Positions 16,075 through 24,822 of a stretch of 64,000 nucleotides of DNA are shown here, in pieces. This DNA comes from Corynebacterium sp. (GTDB lineage Bacteria > Actinomycetota > Actinomycetes > Mycobacteriales > Mycobacteriaceae), in assembly GCF_022712275.1 (NCBI RefSeq), contig NZ_JALAGU010000008.1, positions 1 through 64,000 on the forward strand, given 5' to 3'. The notes beneath the pieces are model-generated. The model had not been told where the DNA came from. It searched no databases and was given only the letters and a program-made list of their open reading frames with translations. Every line of letters begins with the position of its first letter. Position 1 is the first letter of the stretch. The position numbers and the translations under genes are program-made.

Positions 16075-17970
16075 CTACTCGCCGTCGAGTGCGGCGAAGA
16101 ACTGCCGGGTCACCTCGACCGAATGCTCGGATCCACCGCCGCCGACGATGAGGGTGGCGAAAGCCAGGTCATCCCGGTAGCCGGTGAACCAGGCGTGGGA
16201 ACCGCCGTTGAACTCCGCCTCACCGGTCTTGGCGTAGATCTCGCCGGACCCGGAGATCGCCGAACCGGAACCGCTGGTCACCACGGCGCGCATCATGGAC
16301 CGCAGGTTGTCCAGCACCACCGGGTCGAGGGGTTCACCGGGCTTGGCGTCCTTCCCGTCGGCGTCCTTCGTCGCACCCGCCTCGGTCTGCAGCAACGTCG
16401 GGACCGGAGTGCTGCCGTTGGCGGCGGTGGCCGAGACCAGGGCCATGCCGAAAGGGCTGGCCAGGTCGAGGCCCTGGCCGTAGCCGGCCTCGGTGCGGTC
16501 CAGGGGAGTCTCCCCCTCGGGCACGGACCCGGTGATCGTGGTCAGCCCGGGGATCTCGTAGTCGCGGCCCAGGCCGAAGCCCTCGGCGGTCTCCTTGAGC
16601 TTGCCCTCGGGCAGGTTCGTGGAGACCTCGGCGAAAGTGGTGTTGCACGACTGCGCGAAGGCGTTGGACAGTGTGGTGTTCCCCAGGGAGAACCCGTTGT
16701 AGTTGGTGACGTTGCGGCCGTAGAGGTTCAACGTCGACGGGCAGCCGACAATCGTCCCCTGGTCCAGGCCCTGCTCCGCCACACCGGCGGCCGCGGTGAT
16801 GATCTTGAACGTCGAGCCCGGCGGGTACTGGCCGGACAGCGCGAGATCACCCTCCTTGTCCGCCTCCGGGGTCTGCGCGACGGCGAGGATCTCACCGGTC
16901 GACGGACGCATGACGACCATCATCGCCTTGTCCTCGGCACGGGTGTCCACCGCCTGCTGCGCGGCATTCTGCACCTTCTTCGACAGGCTGACCTTCACCG
17001 CGGACGCCGGGGACGCCGCCGAGGAGTCCACCGTGCCGACCGCAGCACCACCCGAGGTGGCCTTGACGATCTCCCAGCCGTCGTCGCCCTTGAGGTCATC
17101 ACCGACAAGTTGGGAGACACGCGACATGATGTCCGGTGCGAAGCCCGGGTCCGGGCGCACCATCGCCGGTTCGTCGTTGAACTCCACCCCGTCGACCTCA
17201 CCGAGGATGTCCCGGACCTGCGTGCCGACCGGGTCGGCGAGGACGGCGACGGAGTAGACGCCACCTTCGACCCGGGCGTCCTTCGCCACCTCGTCGGGGT
17301 TGATGGTCGGCACCGACTCGTCGCGGGAATGCGCCGATTCAAGGGCGGCGTTGATCTTGCGCATGGTGGACTGCAGGTCGGTGAGGCTGTCGTACTTGTC
17401 GGTGTCGACCTTGATCCGCCACTGCAGCCCCGGGGTGAGCAGCACCGCCCCGTCGGAGCCGACGACATCGGCGGTCGTCGCCTCAACCTTGCGCAGTTCA
17501 AGGTGCTGGCCGTTGCCGAGATCGGGGTGCAGGACCGAAGGCACCCAGCGCACCGACCAGTCGTCACCGGTCTTCGTGGCGGTGAGGGTGGCGTCGTAGG
17601 TGAAGTCGCGCTCGCCAGGCAGGTCCCAGTCGAGGGTGTAGGACGCGGTGGCAACCTGCCCGTCGGTGCTGACATCGTGCAGCGTGGCGTCCAGCGACTC
17701 GGCCTGCAGGCCGTTCCAGGTGGCGTCGATGTCGGACGCCGCGTTCTCCGTTGCGTCCGTGGCCCCGGACGCGCCGTCGACGTCGCGGTCTTCGAGAGCG
17801 TGGAGGAAATCACCGACGGTATCGTCGGCACTATCGGGACGCGGGGTGCAGGACGCCAGGCTCACCACCAGTCCCAGAGAGACGACGGTGGCGGCGACAG
17901 GAGCGGCGACCGTGGTCGTCAGGGCACGGGCCCGCCGACGGTTGCGGCGGGGAAAGCGGGTAGGGCGCAT
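16075..17970 (-). CDS. Penicillin-binding lipoprotein with NTF2-like N-terminal domain (class B), 631 aa
   Basis: D,D-transpeptidase for peptidoglycan cross-linking outside the membrane. The N-terminal basic segment and hydrophobic stretch end in a lipobox-like LASC. An MecA_N/NTF2-like domain follows (~residues 40-155), then a PBP dimerisation region and the transpeptidase domain. Active-site motifs are visible: PPGSTFK (SxxK), QSCN (SxN as SCN) and YAKTG (KTG). Corresponds by position to the PBP between rip1/ispG and map in other corynebacteria. Start ATG at 17970 is preferred; an in-frame codon at 17988 would add six residues. MecA-like N-terminal domain does not by itself imply beta-lactam resistance. 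Confidence 0.92.
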   Translation of the reverse strand: MRPTRFPRRNRRRARALTTTVAAPVAATVVSLGLVVSLASCTPRPDSADDTVGDFLHALEDRDVDGASGATDATENAASDIDATWNGLQAESLDATLHDVSTDGQVATASYTLDWDLPGERDFTYDATLTATKTGDDWSVRWVPSVLHPDLGNGQHLELRKVEATTADVVGSDGAVLLTPGLQWRIKVDTDKYDSLTDLQSTMRKINAALESAHSRDESVPTINPDEVAKDARVEGGVYSVAVLADPVGTQVRDILGEVDGVEFNDEPAMVRPDPGFAPDIMSRVSQLVGDDLKGDDGWEIVKATSGGAAVGTVDSSAASPASAVKVSLSKKVQNAAQQAVDTRAEDKAMMVVMRPSTGEILAVAQTPEADKEGDLALSGQYPPGSTFKIITAAAGVAEQGLDQGTIVGCPSTLNLYGRNVTNYNGFSLGNTTLSNAFAQSCNTTFAEVSTNLPEGKLKETAEGFGLGRDYEIPGLTTITGSVPEGETPLDRTEAGYGQGLDLASPFGMALVSATAANGSTPVPTLLQTEAGATKDADGKDAKPGEPLDPVVLDNLRSMMRAVVTSGSGSAISGSGEIYAKTGEAEFNGGSHAWFTGYRDDLAFATLIVGGGGSEHSVEVTRQFFAALDGE

Positions 17971-18037
17971 GCTCACCGAGATTACCAACGGGTCGCCGTG
18001 ACCTCGGGATACCGCGCCGGTGGATCCGGTATGGGCG

Positions 18038-19294
18038 TCAGAACAACTGCACCGGGTTGATCACGTCGGCGACGATGACCGTGAGACCGAAGACGAGGAG
18101 GATCGCGGCGACGGCATAGGTCACCGGCAGCAGACGGGTGTAGTCGGCCGGGCCGCCGGGTTCCAGGCCCCGACGACGGCGGAACCAGTCACGGATCTTC
18201 TCGTAGACGACGACGATCGCATGGCCACCGTCCATCGGGGGCAGCGGCACAAGGTTGAAGGCGGCGAGGAAGAAGTTGAGGTTCGCCAGCAGCAGCAGGA
18301 ACGCCATCCACTGGTCGTGCTGGACGAGCTCGCCGCCGGCGCGGGACGCCCCGACGACACTCACCGGCGAATCATCGGCACGGTCGGCGCCGAAGATGGA
18401 CTCCACCACCGGCCAGTACCGTGCCGGCAGGTCGACGAGCGCCTTGGCGGTCTCGGTGACGATGTAACCGGAGTAGTGCACTGTGCCGGGGATCGCGGTG
18501 AGGACGTTGTAGTCCACCAGTTCCGCGTTCGGGTTGTCGATCCGCATGCCGATGGCACCGGTGAGCACGGCGTCGCCGGACTGCGTCTGGCGTTCTACGA
18601 CCTCCACCTGGAGGTCAAGGCTGATCTCCTGACCGTTACGCTCGACGGTGGCCGGGACAGTGACCCGGTCGCCGGCGACGGCGCCGCCGGAGGCTGCGTC
18701 AGACCCGACGGTGTCGAGCTCCTCGACCATCGCCGGGAAGTCATCGACATCGACCCCGTTGACGGAGGTGACCTCGTCACCGACCTTCAGTCCGGAATCC
18801 GCGGCCGGACCCGCGCCCTCGCAGTGTCCTGCACCGTCGTCGGCCTTCGCGTCCTCGATGCTGGTCGGGGTGCACATCGTCTCCGCGACGACCGCGGGTG
18901 CCGGGTCATTGGAGGTCTGCGGCAGGCCCCAGGTCACGGCGACGCCGAAGATGATCGCCATGGCCAGCACGATGTTCACCGCGATGCCGGCGAGCATCAC
19001 GAGGATGCGCTGCCAACCTGGCCGGTCGACCATGAGGTACGGCTTCTCGTCCTCGGTGTACGGGTCAAGGGCGGTCATGCCGGCGATGTCGCAGAAACCG
19101 CCGAAGGGTACGGCCTTGAAGCCGTACTCGGTGTGCCCCTTCTTCTTCGACCACAGGGTGGGGCCGAAACCGATGAAGTAGCGGCGCACCCGCATGCCGA
19201 AGCTGCGGGCGGCGACCATGTGTCCGGCCTCGTGCAGGGCGATGGACGCGGCGATTCCCACCGCGAAGAGGAGGACGCCTATCGCGTAAGCCAC
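18038..19294 (-). CDS. rip1: Site-2 intramembrane zinc metalloprotease (RseP/Rip1), 418 aa
   Basis: Regulated intramembrane proteolysis, releasing sigma factors by cleaving anti-sigma factors in mycobacteria. The active-site HEAGH is in the first transmembrane helix (~residue 22), the second metal-ligand motif NLVPLPPMDGGH is near residue 350, a PDZ domain is central (GDEVTSVNGVDVDDF), and there are four hydrophobic segments. Overlaps the 3' end of dxr by 16 bp, so it is co-transcribed with it. The next gene downstream is the PBP, with only 67 bp between them and no ispG. Confidence 0.94.
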   Translation of the reverse strand: MAYAIGVLLFAVGIAASIALHEAGHMVAARSFGMRVRRYFIGFGPTLWSKKKGHTEYGFKAVPFGGFCDIAGMTALDPYTEDEKPYLMVDRPGWQRILVMLAGIAVNIVLAMAIIFGVAVTWGLPQTSNDPAPAVVAETMCTPTSIEDAKADDGAGHCEGAGPAADSGLKVGDEVTSVNGVDVDDFPAMVEELDTVGSDAASGGAVAGDRVTVPATVERNGQEISLDLQVEVVERQTQSGDAVLTGAIGMRIDNPNAELVDYNVLTAIPGTVHYSGYIVTETAKALVDLPARYWPVVESIFGADRADDSPVSVVGASRAGGELVQHDQWMAFLLLLANLNFFLAAFNLVPLPPMDGGHAIVVVYEKIRDWFRRRRGLEPGGPADYTRLLPVTYAVAAILLVFGLTVIVADVINPVQLF

Positions 19295-20463
19295 GACGCC
19301 ATCCTTTCGTGTGCGGCGGCGCGGGCGGCACGCTCAGCCTCCAGCACATCGTCGAGGTCACGGGGTCGGGTGGTGAAGCGCGAGCAGTCGTCGAGGACGG
19401 CAGCGACGGTATCGACGATCCGCGGGAAGCTCAGTGTCCCGGCGAGGAACTCGACGGCGGCTTCCTCGTTGGCGGCGTTGTAGACCGCGGGCATGCAGCC
19501 CCCGGCCGAGACCGCGTCACGGGCGAGCCGGACGGCGGGGAACACGGCGTCATCGAGTGGTTCGAAGGTCCAGGTGGACGCCTCGGCGAAGCTCAGCGGT
19601 GTCTTCGCACCGGGCACGCGGCCCGGCCAGCCCAGTGCCAGGGAGATCGGCAGACGCATCGACGGGGTGGACGCCTGGGCGATGGTCGCACCGTCGGTGA
19701 AGGTGACCATGGAGTGCACGGTCATCTCGGGGTGAACAGTGACCTCGATCTTCTCCGCGGGCACATCGAACAGCAGGGATGCCTCGATGACCTCGAGCCC
19801 CTTGTTCACCATCGTCGCATTGTTGAGGGACTTCATCTGACCCATCGACCAGGTGGGATGGCACTTGGCGTCCAACGGGGTGACCGGTTCGAGCTGCTCG
19901 CGGGTCCAGCCGCGGAACGGCCCGCCGGAAGCCGTGAGGACCAGGGACGCCACCTCCTCGCGGGTACCGGCACGCAGACACTGGGCGATGGCGGAGTGTT
20001 CGGAGTCCACCGGCACGAGCTGGCCTTCCGAGGCGGTGTCCAGCACCAGATCGCCGCCGGCGACGAGAGACTCCTTGTTCGCCAGGGCCAGGCGCGCGTC
20101 CCCCTGGAGTGTGGCGAGGGTGGCGTCGAGGCCGAGCGATCCGACGAGGGCGTTGAGGACGACATCGCAGCCGTACTCCCCCGCCTCCTCGACAAGGGTG
20201 CGGGGCGAACGGGTGCCGCGGATGACGTGTCCGTCGAGTTCCCGGTCGAGCATGTCGGCTGCGACATCACTGGCCACCGCGACATGCGAGGGGTCGAGAC
20301 CGAAGCTCCGAACCTGGTCGAGGAGAAGCTCCGGACGGGACCCCTGGGCGGACACACCGACAAGTTCGAACTGGTCGGGGTTCTCCGCGATGATGTCCAG
20401 GGCCTGGGTGCCGATGGATCCGGTGCTGCCGAGCACCACTACACGCGTTTTCACCCGGACCAT
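19279..20463 (-). CDS. dxr: 1-deoxy-D-xylulose 5-phosphate reductoisomerase, 394 aa
   Basis: Second step of the MEP isoprenoid pathway: DXP to MEP with NADPH. The NADPH-binding GSTGSIGTQALDI starts at residue ~12, NKES(L)VAGG is near 128, and the catalytic flexible-loop region with HPTWSMGQ and the metal-binding Asp/Glu set (VDSEHSAIAQCL, ASLLFD) follow. Length is standard. Start ATG at 20463; a GTG three codons later is possible. First gene of a dxr-rip1 unit, divergent from DUF2631. Confidence 0.95.
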   Translation of the reverse strand: MVRVKTRVVVLGSTGSIGTQALDIIAENPDQFELVGVSAQGSRPELLLDQVRSFGLDPSHVAVASDVAADMLDRELDGHVIRGTRSPRTLVEEAGEYGCDVVLNALVGSLGLDATLATLQGDARLALANKESLVAGGDLVLDTASEGQLVPVDSEHSAIAQCLRAGTREEVASLVLTASGGPFRGWTREQLEPVTPLDAKCHPTWSMGQMKSLNNATMVNKGLEVIEASLLFDVPAEKIEVTVHPEMTVHSMVTFTDGATIAQASTPSMRLPISLALGWPGRVPGAKTPLSFAEASTWTFEPLDDAVFPAVRLARDAVSAGGCMPAVYNAANEEAAVEFLAGTLSFPRIVDTVAAVLDDCSRFTTRPRDLDDVLEAERAARAAAHERMASWLTR

Positions 20464-20686
20464 TGTTCCACGGATGGCTGCCGGGAACCTGTGAAGGGGG
20501 CAGGTTGGCCGGTTGCCGCGCCGCTCTCCCCGGGGTTCTCCCGACTGTTCCCCGTGGTTCCCCGTGGTTCCCCCGTGGTGCCCCCGAAACGCCGGGTGGT
20601 GTTCGTTCCCGGGCCCGTCATGTGTAACAATAGGGGCACTAAATCTGGCAGGTGACTACTGCCACGTACTTCAGGAGGATCTCGAA

Positions 20687-21148
20687 GTGGCTGACCACGG
20701 CACTAAGGTCGAAGTGTACAACGGCGTTTCCACGGAGGATGAGCCCTCCGCCGCCTGGGGCTGGCACCAGTTCCCGCGCAAGACCACGATCATCATCGGT
20801 TACGTCGCCGGAATCTGCATGTTCGGATTCCTCTTCGGTAACCACCACGGCAAGGTCGAGGACATCTACATCGTCGTGATCGGCCTCGCGATCCTTCTCG
20901 GTGTGACGCTCTACGCCCGCAAGTCTTCCCCGAACTGGAAGCCCCGTGCCGCCCGCACGACGGTGACCTCCCACAACAAGCCGGTCGGCCACATCGAGCC
21001 GGTCTGGACCGAGGACCAGCGCAACCTCACCGGTCGCTACGCGGACCTCACCACTGCCGAACTGCGTTCCTGGAACCTCCCCGGCGTCGGTGTCGACGGT
21101 GTGGAAGACGTCCCCACCCCGCCGCACGGTCTGGCCCACCACAAGTAG
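20687..21148 (+). CDS. DUF2631 domain membrane protein, 153 aa
   Basis: Two adjacent transmembrane segments (about residues 30-50 and 57-75) separated by a short HHGKVEDIY loop, then a ~70-residue polar C-terminal tail ending HGLAHHK. This arrangement is the DUF2631 family found next to dxr in Mycobacterium and Corynebacterium. Start: GTG at 20687, with AGGAGG eight bases upstream; the frame is open further upstream but without a ribosome site. Function unknown. Transcribed divergently from dxr and ended by the hairpin at 21197. Confidence 0.85.
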   Translation: MADHGTKVEVYNGVSTEDEPSAAWGWHQFPRKTTIIIGYVAGICMFGFLFGNHHGKVEDIYIVVIGLAILLGVTLYARKSSPNWKPRAARTTVTSHNKPVGHIEPVWTEDQRNLTGRYADLTTAELRSWNLPGVGVDGVEDVPTPPHGLAHHK

Positions 21149-21196
21149 GCCCCCGGATAGGCCGGTCGGTTCTCCGTCACCGGCCGGACCCCGTCA

Positions 21197-21232
21197 CCCC
21201 GCCCGCTGCACTCCGCAGCCGGCGGGGTTTTT
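21197..21232 (+). terminator. Intrinsic terminator of the DUF2631 gene
   Basis: CCCCGCC/GGCGGGG outer stem with an inner GCTGC/GCAGC stem, followed by TTTTT (21228-21232). About 50 bp after the stop codon. Confidence 0.85.
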
Positions 21233-21275
21233 CGTGTGCCCCAGCCCCCACGACCAGACCTTATGGCTCTGTCCT

Positions 21276-21342
21276 GTACGGAAGTAGTGTCCACAGGTCG
21301 CTCCTACAATGCCCCGGTACGGAAGTAGTGCCGACAGGTCGC
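21276..21342 (+). repeat. Two 26-bp direct repeats, 41-bp period
   Basis: GTACGGAAGTAGTG is followed by either TCCACAGGTCGC (21276-21301) or CCGACAGGTCGC (21317-21342). The second copy shares 20 identical bases with the palindrome at 12472. An inverted partial copy (ACTACTTCCG) follows at 21371-21380. Confidence 0.75.
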
Positions 21343-21375
21343 CCGGAGTCAGAGTATTCGCCCCCTCGGGACTAC

Positions 21376-21430
21376 TTCCGGACACAGTGGACGCTTCCGG
21401 ACACGGTGGACGCTTCCGGACACGGTGGGC
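21376..21430 (+). repeat. 19-bp tandem repeat, about 2.9 copies
   Basis: Units TTCCGGACACAGTGGACGC, TTCCGGACACGGTGGACGC and a partial third copy begin at 21376, 21395 and 21414. They lie between the 41-bp-period repeats and the inverted-repeat element, in the intergenic stretch between convergent DUF2631 and rlmN. Confidence 0.8.
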
Positions 21431-21452
21431 TGATGGACCGCTTCCCCGACCC

Positions 21453-21543
21453 CGGATGCGGAATATCGCACCTGCCGATCACTCACTTCAGGTAAGTGTC
21501 CTGGTCACCTCGAGCGCGATCCAGGGGCAGGTGCGATACTCCG
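21453..21543. repeat. Inverted-repeat element, copy 1 (91 bp)
   Basis: Terminal inverted repeats CGGAATATCGCACCTG (21459-21474) and CAGGTGCGATACTCCG (21528-21543) match at 15 of 16 positions. AAGTGTCC sits at element positions 42-49. The copy at 58352-58441, in the opposite orientation, shares the first 20 bases, the octamer at the identical offset and the far end. Downstream of the rlmN stop by 45 bp. No coding capacity. Confidence 0.8.
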
Positions 21544-21587
21544 CTGTGCCAGCAGCATTCAGAGCAGCCGATGTCCGGGACGGACTA

Positions 21588-22700
21588 CTACCGCTCCTCG
21601 GCGGCGAGCTGACCACAGGCCGCGGCGATCTCCTGGCCACGGGTGTCTCGCACGGTACAGGCCACACCCTGCTCATTGACGCGACGGACGAACTCGTCCT
21701 GCACCGGCTTCGGCGAGGCGTCCCACTCCGACCCCGGGGTCGGATTCAGCGGGATGAGGTTGACGTGGACCTGGTTGCCCAGCTTCTTCTTGAGCCGCTT
21801 TCCCAGCAGGTCGGCACGCCACGGGTGGTCGTTGACTTCCTTGATGAGCGCGTACTCGATCGAAACTCGGCGTCCCGACTTCTCCGCGTAATAGGCGGCG
21901 GCGTCAAGCACCTCCTCGATGGACCAGCGGTTGTTGACCGGGACGAGGGTGTCGCGCAGTTCATCGTCCGGGCAGTGCAGGCTGACAGCCAGGCGCATGT
22001 GCATGCCCTCGTCGGCCAGTCGGCGGATCGCCGGGGCGAGGCCCACGGTGGAGACGGTGATATTGCGCTGGGAGATACCGAAGCCCTCCGGCGACGGCGA
22101 GGTGATCCGCTTGATGGCGGCGACGACGCGCTTGTAGTTGGCCAGCGGCTCGCCCATGCCCATGAAGACAATGTTCGACAGTCGACCTTCGCCACCCTCG
22201 ACATCACCGTCGCGCATGGCCTTGGCCGCGGCGCGGACCTGCTCGACGATCTCGCCGGTGGACAGGTTGCGGTCAAGTCCGCCCTGGCCGGTGGCACAGA
22301 ACGGGCAGGCCATACCGCAGCCGGCCTGGGAGGAGATGCACAGCGTCGCCCGGTCGGGGTAACGCATGAGCACGGACTCGAGCAGGGTCGAATCGTGCAG
22401 CTTCCAGAGGGTCTTGCGGGTCTGTCCCTCGTCACAGGAGATGTGACGCACCGGATCCATCAGCGTGGGGAACAGGGTGTCCTTGACCGTGGCGCGGAGA
22501 TTCTCCGGCAGATCGGTCATCGCCGTCGGGTCGCCCTCGAGGCGGCCGTAGTACTGGCGGGCGATCTGGTTGGCGCGGAAGCCAGGCAGGCCGGCGTCCT
22601 TGACGGCGGCCTTGACCTCGTCGTCGGTGAGGTCGGCCAGGTGGGTCGGGGGCATGCCGCGGGTCGGGGCGCGGAACTGCAGTTGTACGGGTTCAGCCAT
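21588..22700 (-). CDS. rlmN: 23S rRNA (adenine2503-C2)-methyltransferase RlmN, 370 aa
   Basis: Radical-SAM enzyme methylating A2503 of 23S rRNA (and A37 of some tRNAs). The CxxxCxxC iron-sulfur motif is seen as CGMACPFC near residue 120, and the GMGEPL segment follows near 178. The second essential cysteine is in GVACTVRDTRG near the C-terminus (~residue 350). Start: ATG at 22700 (MAEPVQL); the frame is open another 156 codons upstream, but that is antisense to lapA and lacks family similarity. Confidence 0.95.
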   Translation of the reverse strand: MAEPVQLQFRAPTRGMPPTHLADLTDDEVKAAVKDAGLPGFRANQIARQYYGRLEGDPTAMTDLPENLRATVKDTLFPTLMDPVRHISCDEGQTRKTLWKLHDSTLLESVLMRYPDRATLCISSQAGCGMACPFCATGQGGLDRNLSTGEIVEQVRAAAKAMRDGDVEGGEGRLSNIVFMGMGEPLANYKRVVAAIKRITSPSPEGFGISQRNITVSTVGLAPAIRRLADEGMHMRLAVSLHCPDDELRDTLVPVNNRWSIEEVLDAAAYYAEKSGRRVSIEYALIKEVNDHPWRADLLGKRLKKKLGNQVHVNLIPLNPTPGSEWDASPKPVQDEFVRRVNEQGVACTVRDTRGQEIAAACGQLAAEER

Positions 22701-22780
22701 GATTGGCCCATTATTGCACCTCACCGTGGGTTCGGACACATCGTGGGATGTGCCGCACACAGCGGACCCCGCAGGACGCC

Positions 22781-22786
22781 TATGAT
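22781..22786 (+). promoter_or_regulatory. Candidate leaderless -10 element for lapA-like gene
   Basis: TATGAT, a near-consensus -10, ends 8 nt before the ATG at 22795, with no ribosome-binding site between. Confidence 0.55.
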
Positions 22787-22794
22787 GGGGCGCC

Positions 22795-23256
22795 ATGAAG
22801 AACAAGGACCAGGAGCTGCCCGAGGGCCAGCCCACCGACGCTGACTTCACCGACTCCACCGTCTCCGCAGGGTCTCCCGACTCCCCGGAGTTCCTCGACG
22901 GCTCCAGGCCGCAGGACGCCACCGACCGGGACGCCACAGACGCCTCTGGGGCGGAGGCACCGGAGACCTCTGACACCGAGGATGCTACGCCTGTGCCGAC
23001 AGGCCACGACGTGACCCGCACAGTCGCGGGGTCGACGTGGGTGGCTCTGATCATCGGTGCGGTGATCCTGGTTCTGCTGCTGGTGTTCATCCTGCAGAAC
23101 GGTGACAGCACCGAGCTCAATGTCTTCTTCTGGACCTGGAACTTCCCGATCGGGGTCGGGATGCTCATCGCCGCGGTCGGTGGCGCACTGGTGGCGGCGA
23201 GTATCGGTACGGTCCGGATTTTCCAGCTGCGCCACCAGGTCAGGAAGGGAAAGTAA
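22795..23256 (+). CDS. LapA-domain (DUF1049) membrane protein, 153 aa
   Basis: Acidic Ser/Thr/Asp/Glu-rich N-terminal ~70 residues, then two transmembrane helices (about 78-100 and 112-135) with the intervening NGDSTELNVFFWTWNFPIG segment diagnostic of the LapA/DUF1049 family. The second helix is followed by a basic tail. Located between divergent rlmN and convergent cdsA. In Gram-negatives the family acts in lipopolysaccharide assembly; in actinobacteria the role is unknown. Confidence 0.82.
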   Translation: MKNKDQELPEGQPTDADFTDSTVSAGSPDSPEFLDGSRPQDATDRDATDASGAEAPETSDTEDATPVPTGHDVTRTVAGSTWVALIIGAVILVLLLVFILQNGDSTELNVFFWTWNFPIGVGMLIAAVGGALVAASIGTVRIFQLRHQVRKGK

Positions 23257-23299
23257 CGCCCCTGCCCCGGGCGTCACGCACGGGTGTCACGCACGGGTG

Positions 23300-24184
23300 T
23301 CAGGACAGGGCGCTGAGCATGATCCAGGTCAGCATCGCGGCGGGCAACATGCCGTCGATGCGGTCCATGATTCCGCCGTGTCCGGGGATCATCGCAGACA
23401 TGTCCTTGATGTCCAGGTCCCGCTTGAACTGCGACTCCACCAGGTCGCCCAGGATCGCGCACAGGGACAGTCCGGCGCCGAAGCCGAGGCCCAGCAGATA
23501 GTGCACGGGGTCGTCGTACTTCAGCAGGGTGACCATGACAATCACGCCGACGACCGAGGCGAAGATCACGGACCCGGCGAAGCCCTCCCAGGACTTCTTC
23601 GGGCTGATCGCCGGTGCCATGGGGTGGCTGCCGAAGAACACACCCGAGGCGTAGCCGCCGACATCGGAGGCGATGACGCAGAGCATGAACGAGACGATGA
23701 AGGCCCAGCCGGAGACGTCGTCGCGGGAGATCAGGGAGAGCATAGCCCCGAACCCTCCGCACAGCGGGATCCAGACGAGCACGAAGACGGAGATGCCGGC
23801 GTCCCGCAGCCAGTTCTCGGGCTTCACCGTCCGTCCGTGGTGGAACAACCGGGCGACGACGGTCACCAAGGCCGACACCCCGAAGGCGGAGAGCAGACCG
23901 GTCGCGTTGAAAGGCCAGGACAACCAGATCATCGCCTGACCGCACAGCAGCAGGACGGGGAACTGGACGTCGTAGCCGTTCTCACCGAGGCGTCTGGTGA
24001 CCTCCCAGGTCGCCAGGCCCATGGCCACGGCGATGAGCGGGTACCAGGCGTAGGGGATCACCAGACAGGCGATCACCAGCGCGCCGAGCCCGACGCCGAC
24101 ACTGATGGCGACGGGCAGGGACCGTCCGGCGGAGTTCTTCGGCTGCGGAAGGTGGATCCGGCCGGAATCAGGATGGGAGTCCAC
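23300..24184 (-). CDS. cdsA: Phosphatidate cytidylyltransferase, 294 aa
   Basis: Makes CDP-diacylglycerol from phosphatidate and CTP in the cytoplasmic membrane. About eight hydrophobic segments. The C-terminal CDP-alcohol signature is visible as KKSWEGFAGSV near residue 203, followed by LGDLVESQFKRD(L)DIKD and the GHGGIMDRIDGML metal-binding segment. The start GTG shares its first base with the TAG stop of frr, so translation is coupled. A Pro/Ser-rich N-terminal ~25 residues precede the first helix. Confidence 0.95.
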   Translation of the reverse strand: MDSHPDSGRIHLPQPKNSAGRSLPVAISVGVGLGALVIACLVIPYAWYPLIAVAMGLATWEVTRRLGENGYDVQFPVLLLCGQAMIWLSWPFNATGLLSAFGVSALVTVVARLFHHGRTVKPENWLRDAGISVFVLVWIPLCGGFGAMLSLISRDDVSGWAFIVSFMLCVIASDVGGYASGVFFGSHPMAPAISPKKSWEGFAGSVIFASVVGVIVMVTLLKYDDPVHYLLGLGFGAGLSLCAILGDLVESQFKRDLDIKDMSAMIPGHGGIMDRIDGMLPAAMLTWIMLSALS

Positions 24185-24741
24185 TAGACCTCCATCAGTT
24201 CCTTTTCCTTCGACGATACGACCTCGTCGACCCGGGCGACGTAGCCCTGGGTGATCTTGTCCAGCTCCTTCTCGGCTGCCTGGACCTCATCCTCGCCGGC
24301 ATCGCCGTCCTTCTGGATCTTCTTCAGGGCGTCCATGCCCTTGCGACGGATATTGCGGATGGAGATCTTGGCGTCCTCCCCCTTGCCGCGGGCGACCTTC
24401 ACGAGATCCTTACGACGCTCCTCGGTGAGCTGCGGGATGGTGACGCGCAGCACCTGGCCGTCATTGGTGGGGTTGACGCCGAGGTCGGAGTTGCGGATCG
24501 CGTTCTCGATCTCCTGCATGACGGACATCTCGTAGGGCTTGATGATGAGCATCCGCGGCTCCGGGACGCTGATCGTGGCCATCTGGGTGATCGGGGTGCG
24601 CATGCCGTAGTACTCGGCGAAGACGCCGTTGAACATGGCCGGGTTGGCGCGACCGGTACGGATGGTGGTCAGATCCTCCCGCACATGGTCCACGGAACGG
24701 CTCATGTGGTCTTCGGCGTCGAGCAGGGTGTCGTCAATCAT
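24184..24741 (-). CDS. frr: Ribosome recycling factor, 185 aa
   Basis: Splits post-termination ribosomes with EF-G. Family length and motifs are intact: RTGRANPAMFNGV near residue 30, MLIIKPYEMS near 71, PQLTEERRKDLVKVARGKGEDAKISIRNIRR across 108-138 (broken by short turns), and the KKIQKDG helix. Between pyrH (81 bp upstream) and cdsA (overlapping), in the conserved translation cluster. Confidence 0.97.
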   Translation of the reverse strand: MIDDTLLDAEDHMSRSVDHVREDLTTIRTGRANPAMFNGVFAEYYGMRTPITQMATISVPEPRMLIIKPYEMSVMQEIENAIRNSDLGVNPTNDGQVLRVTIPQLTEERRKDLVKVARGKGEDAKISIRNIRRKGMDALKKIQKDGDAGEDEVQAAEKELDKITQGYVARVDEVVSSKEKELMEV

Positions 24742-24822
24742 GGGATGGTCCTCGTCCTCGGTAAGATTTTCTACGGTGAATGTACCAGGTTGCCGGGTTC
24801 TCCCCGGCCGGAAGTGCGTCCG

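Noticed and set aside
21276..21430. CRISPR array
   Set aside because: Repeat units are 19 and 41 bp in different families with no constant repeat plus unique spacers, and no cas genes are near.
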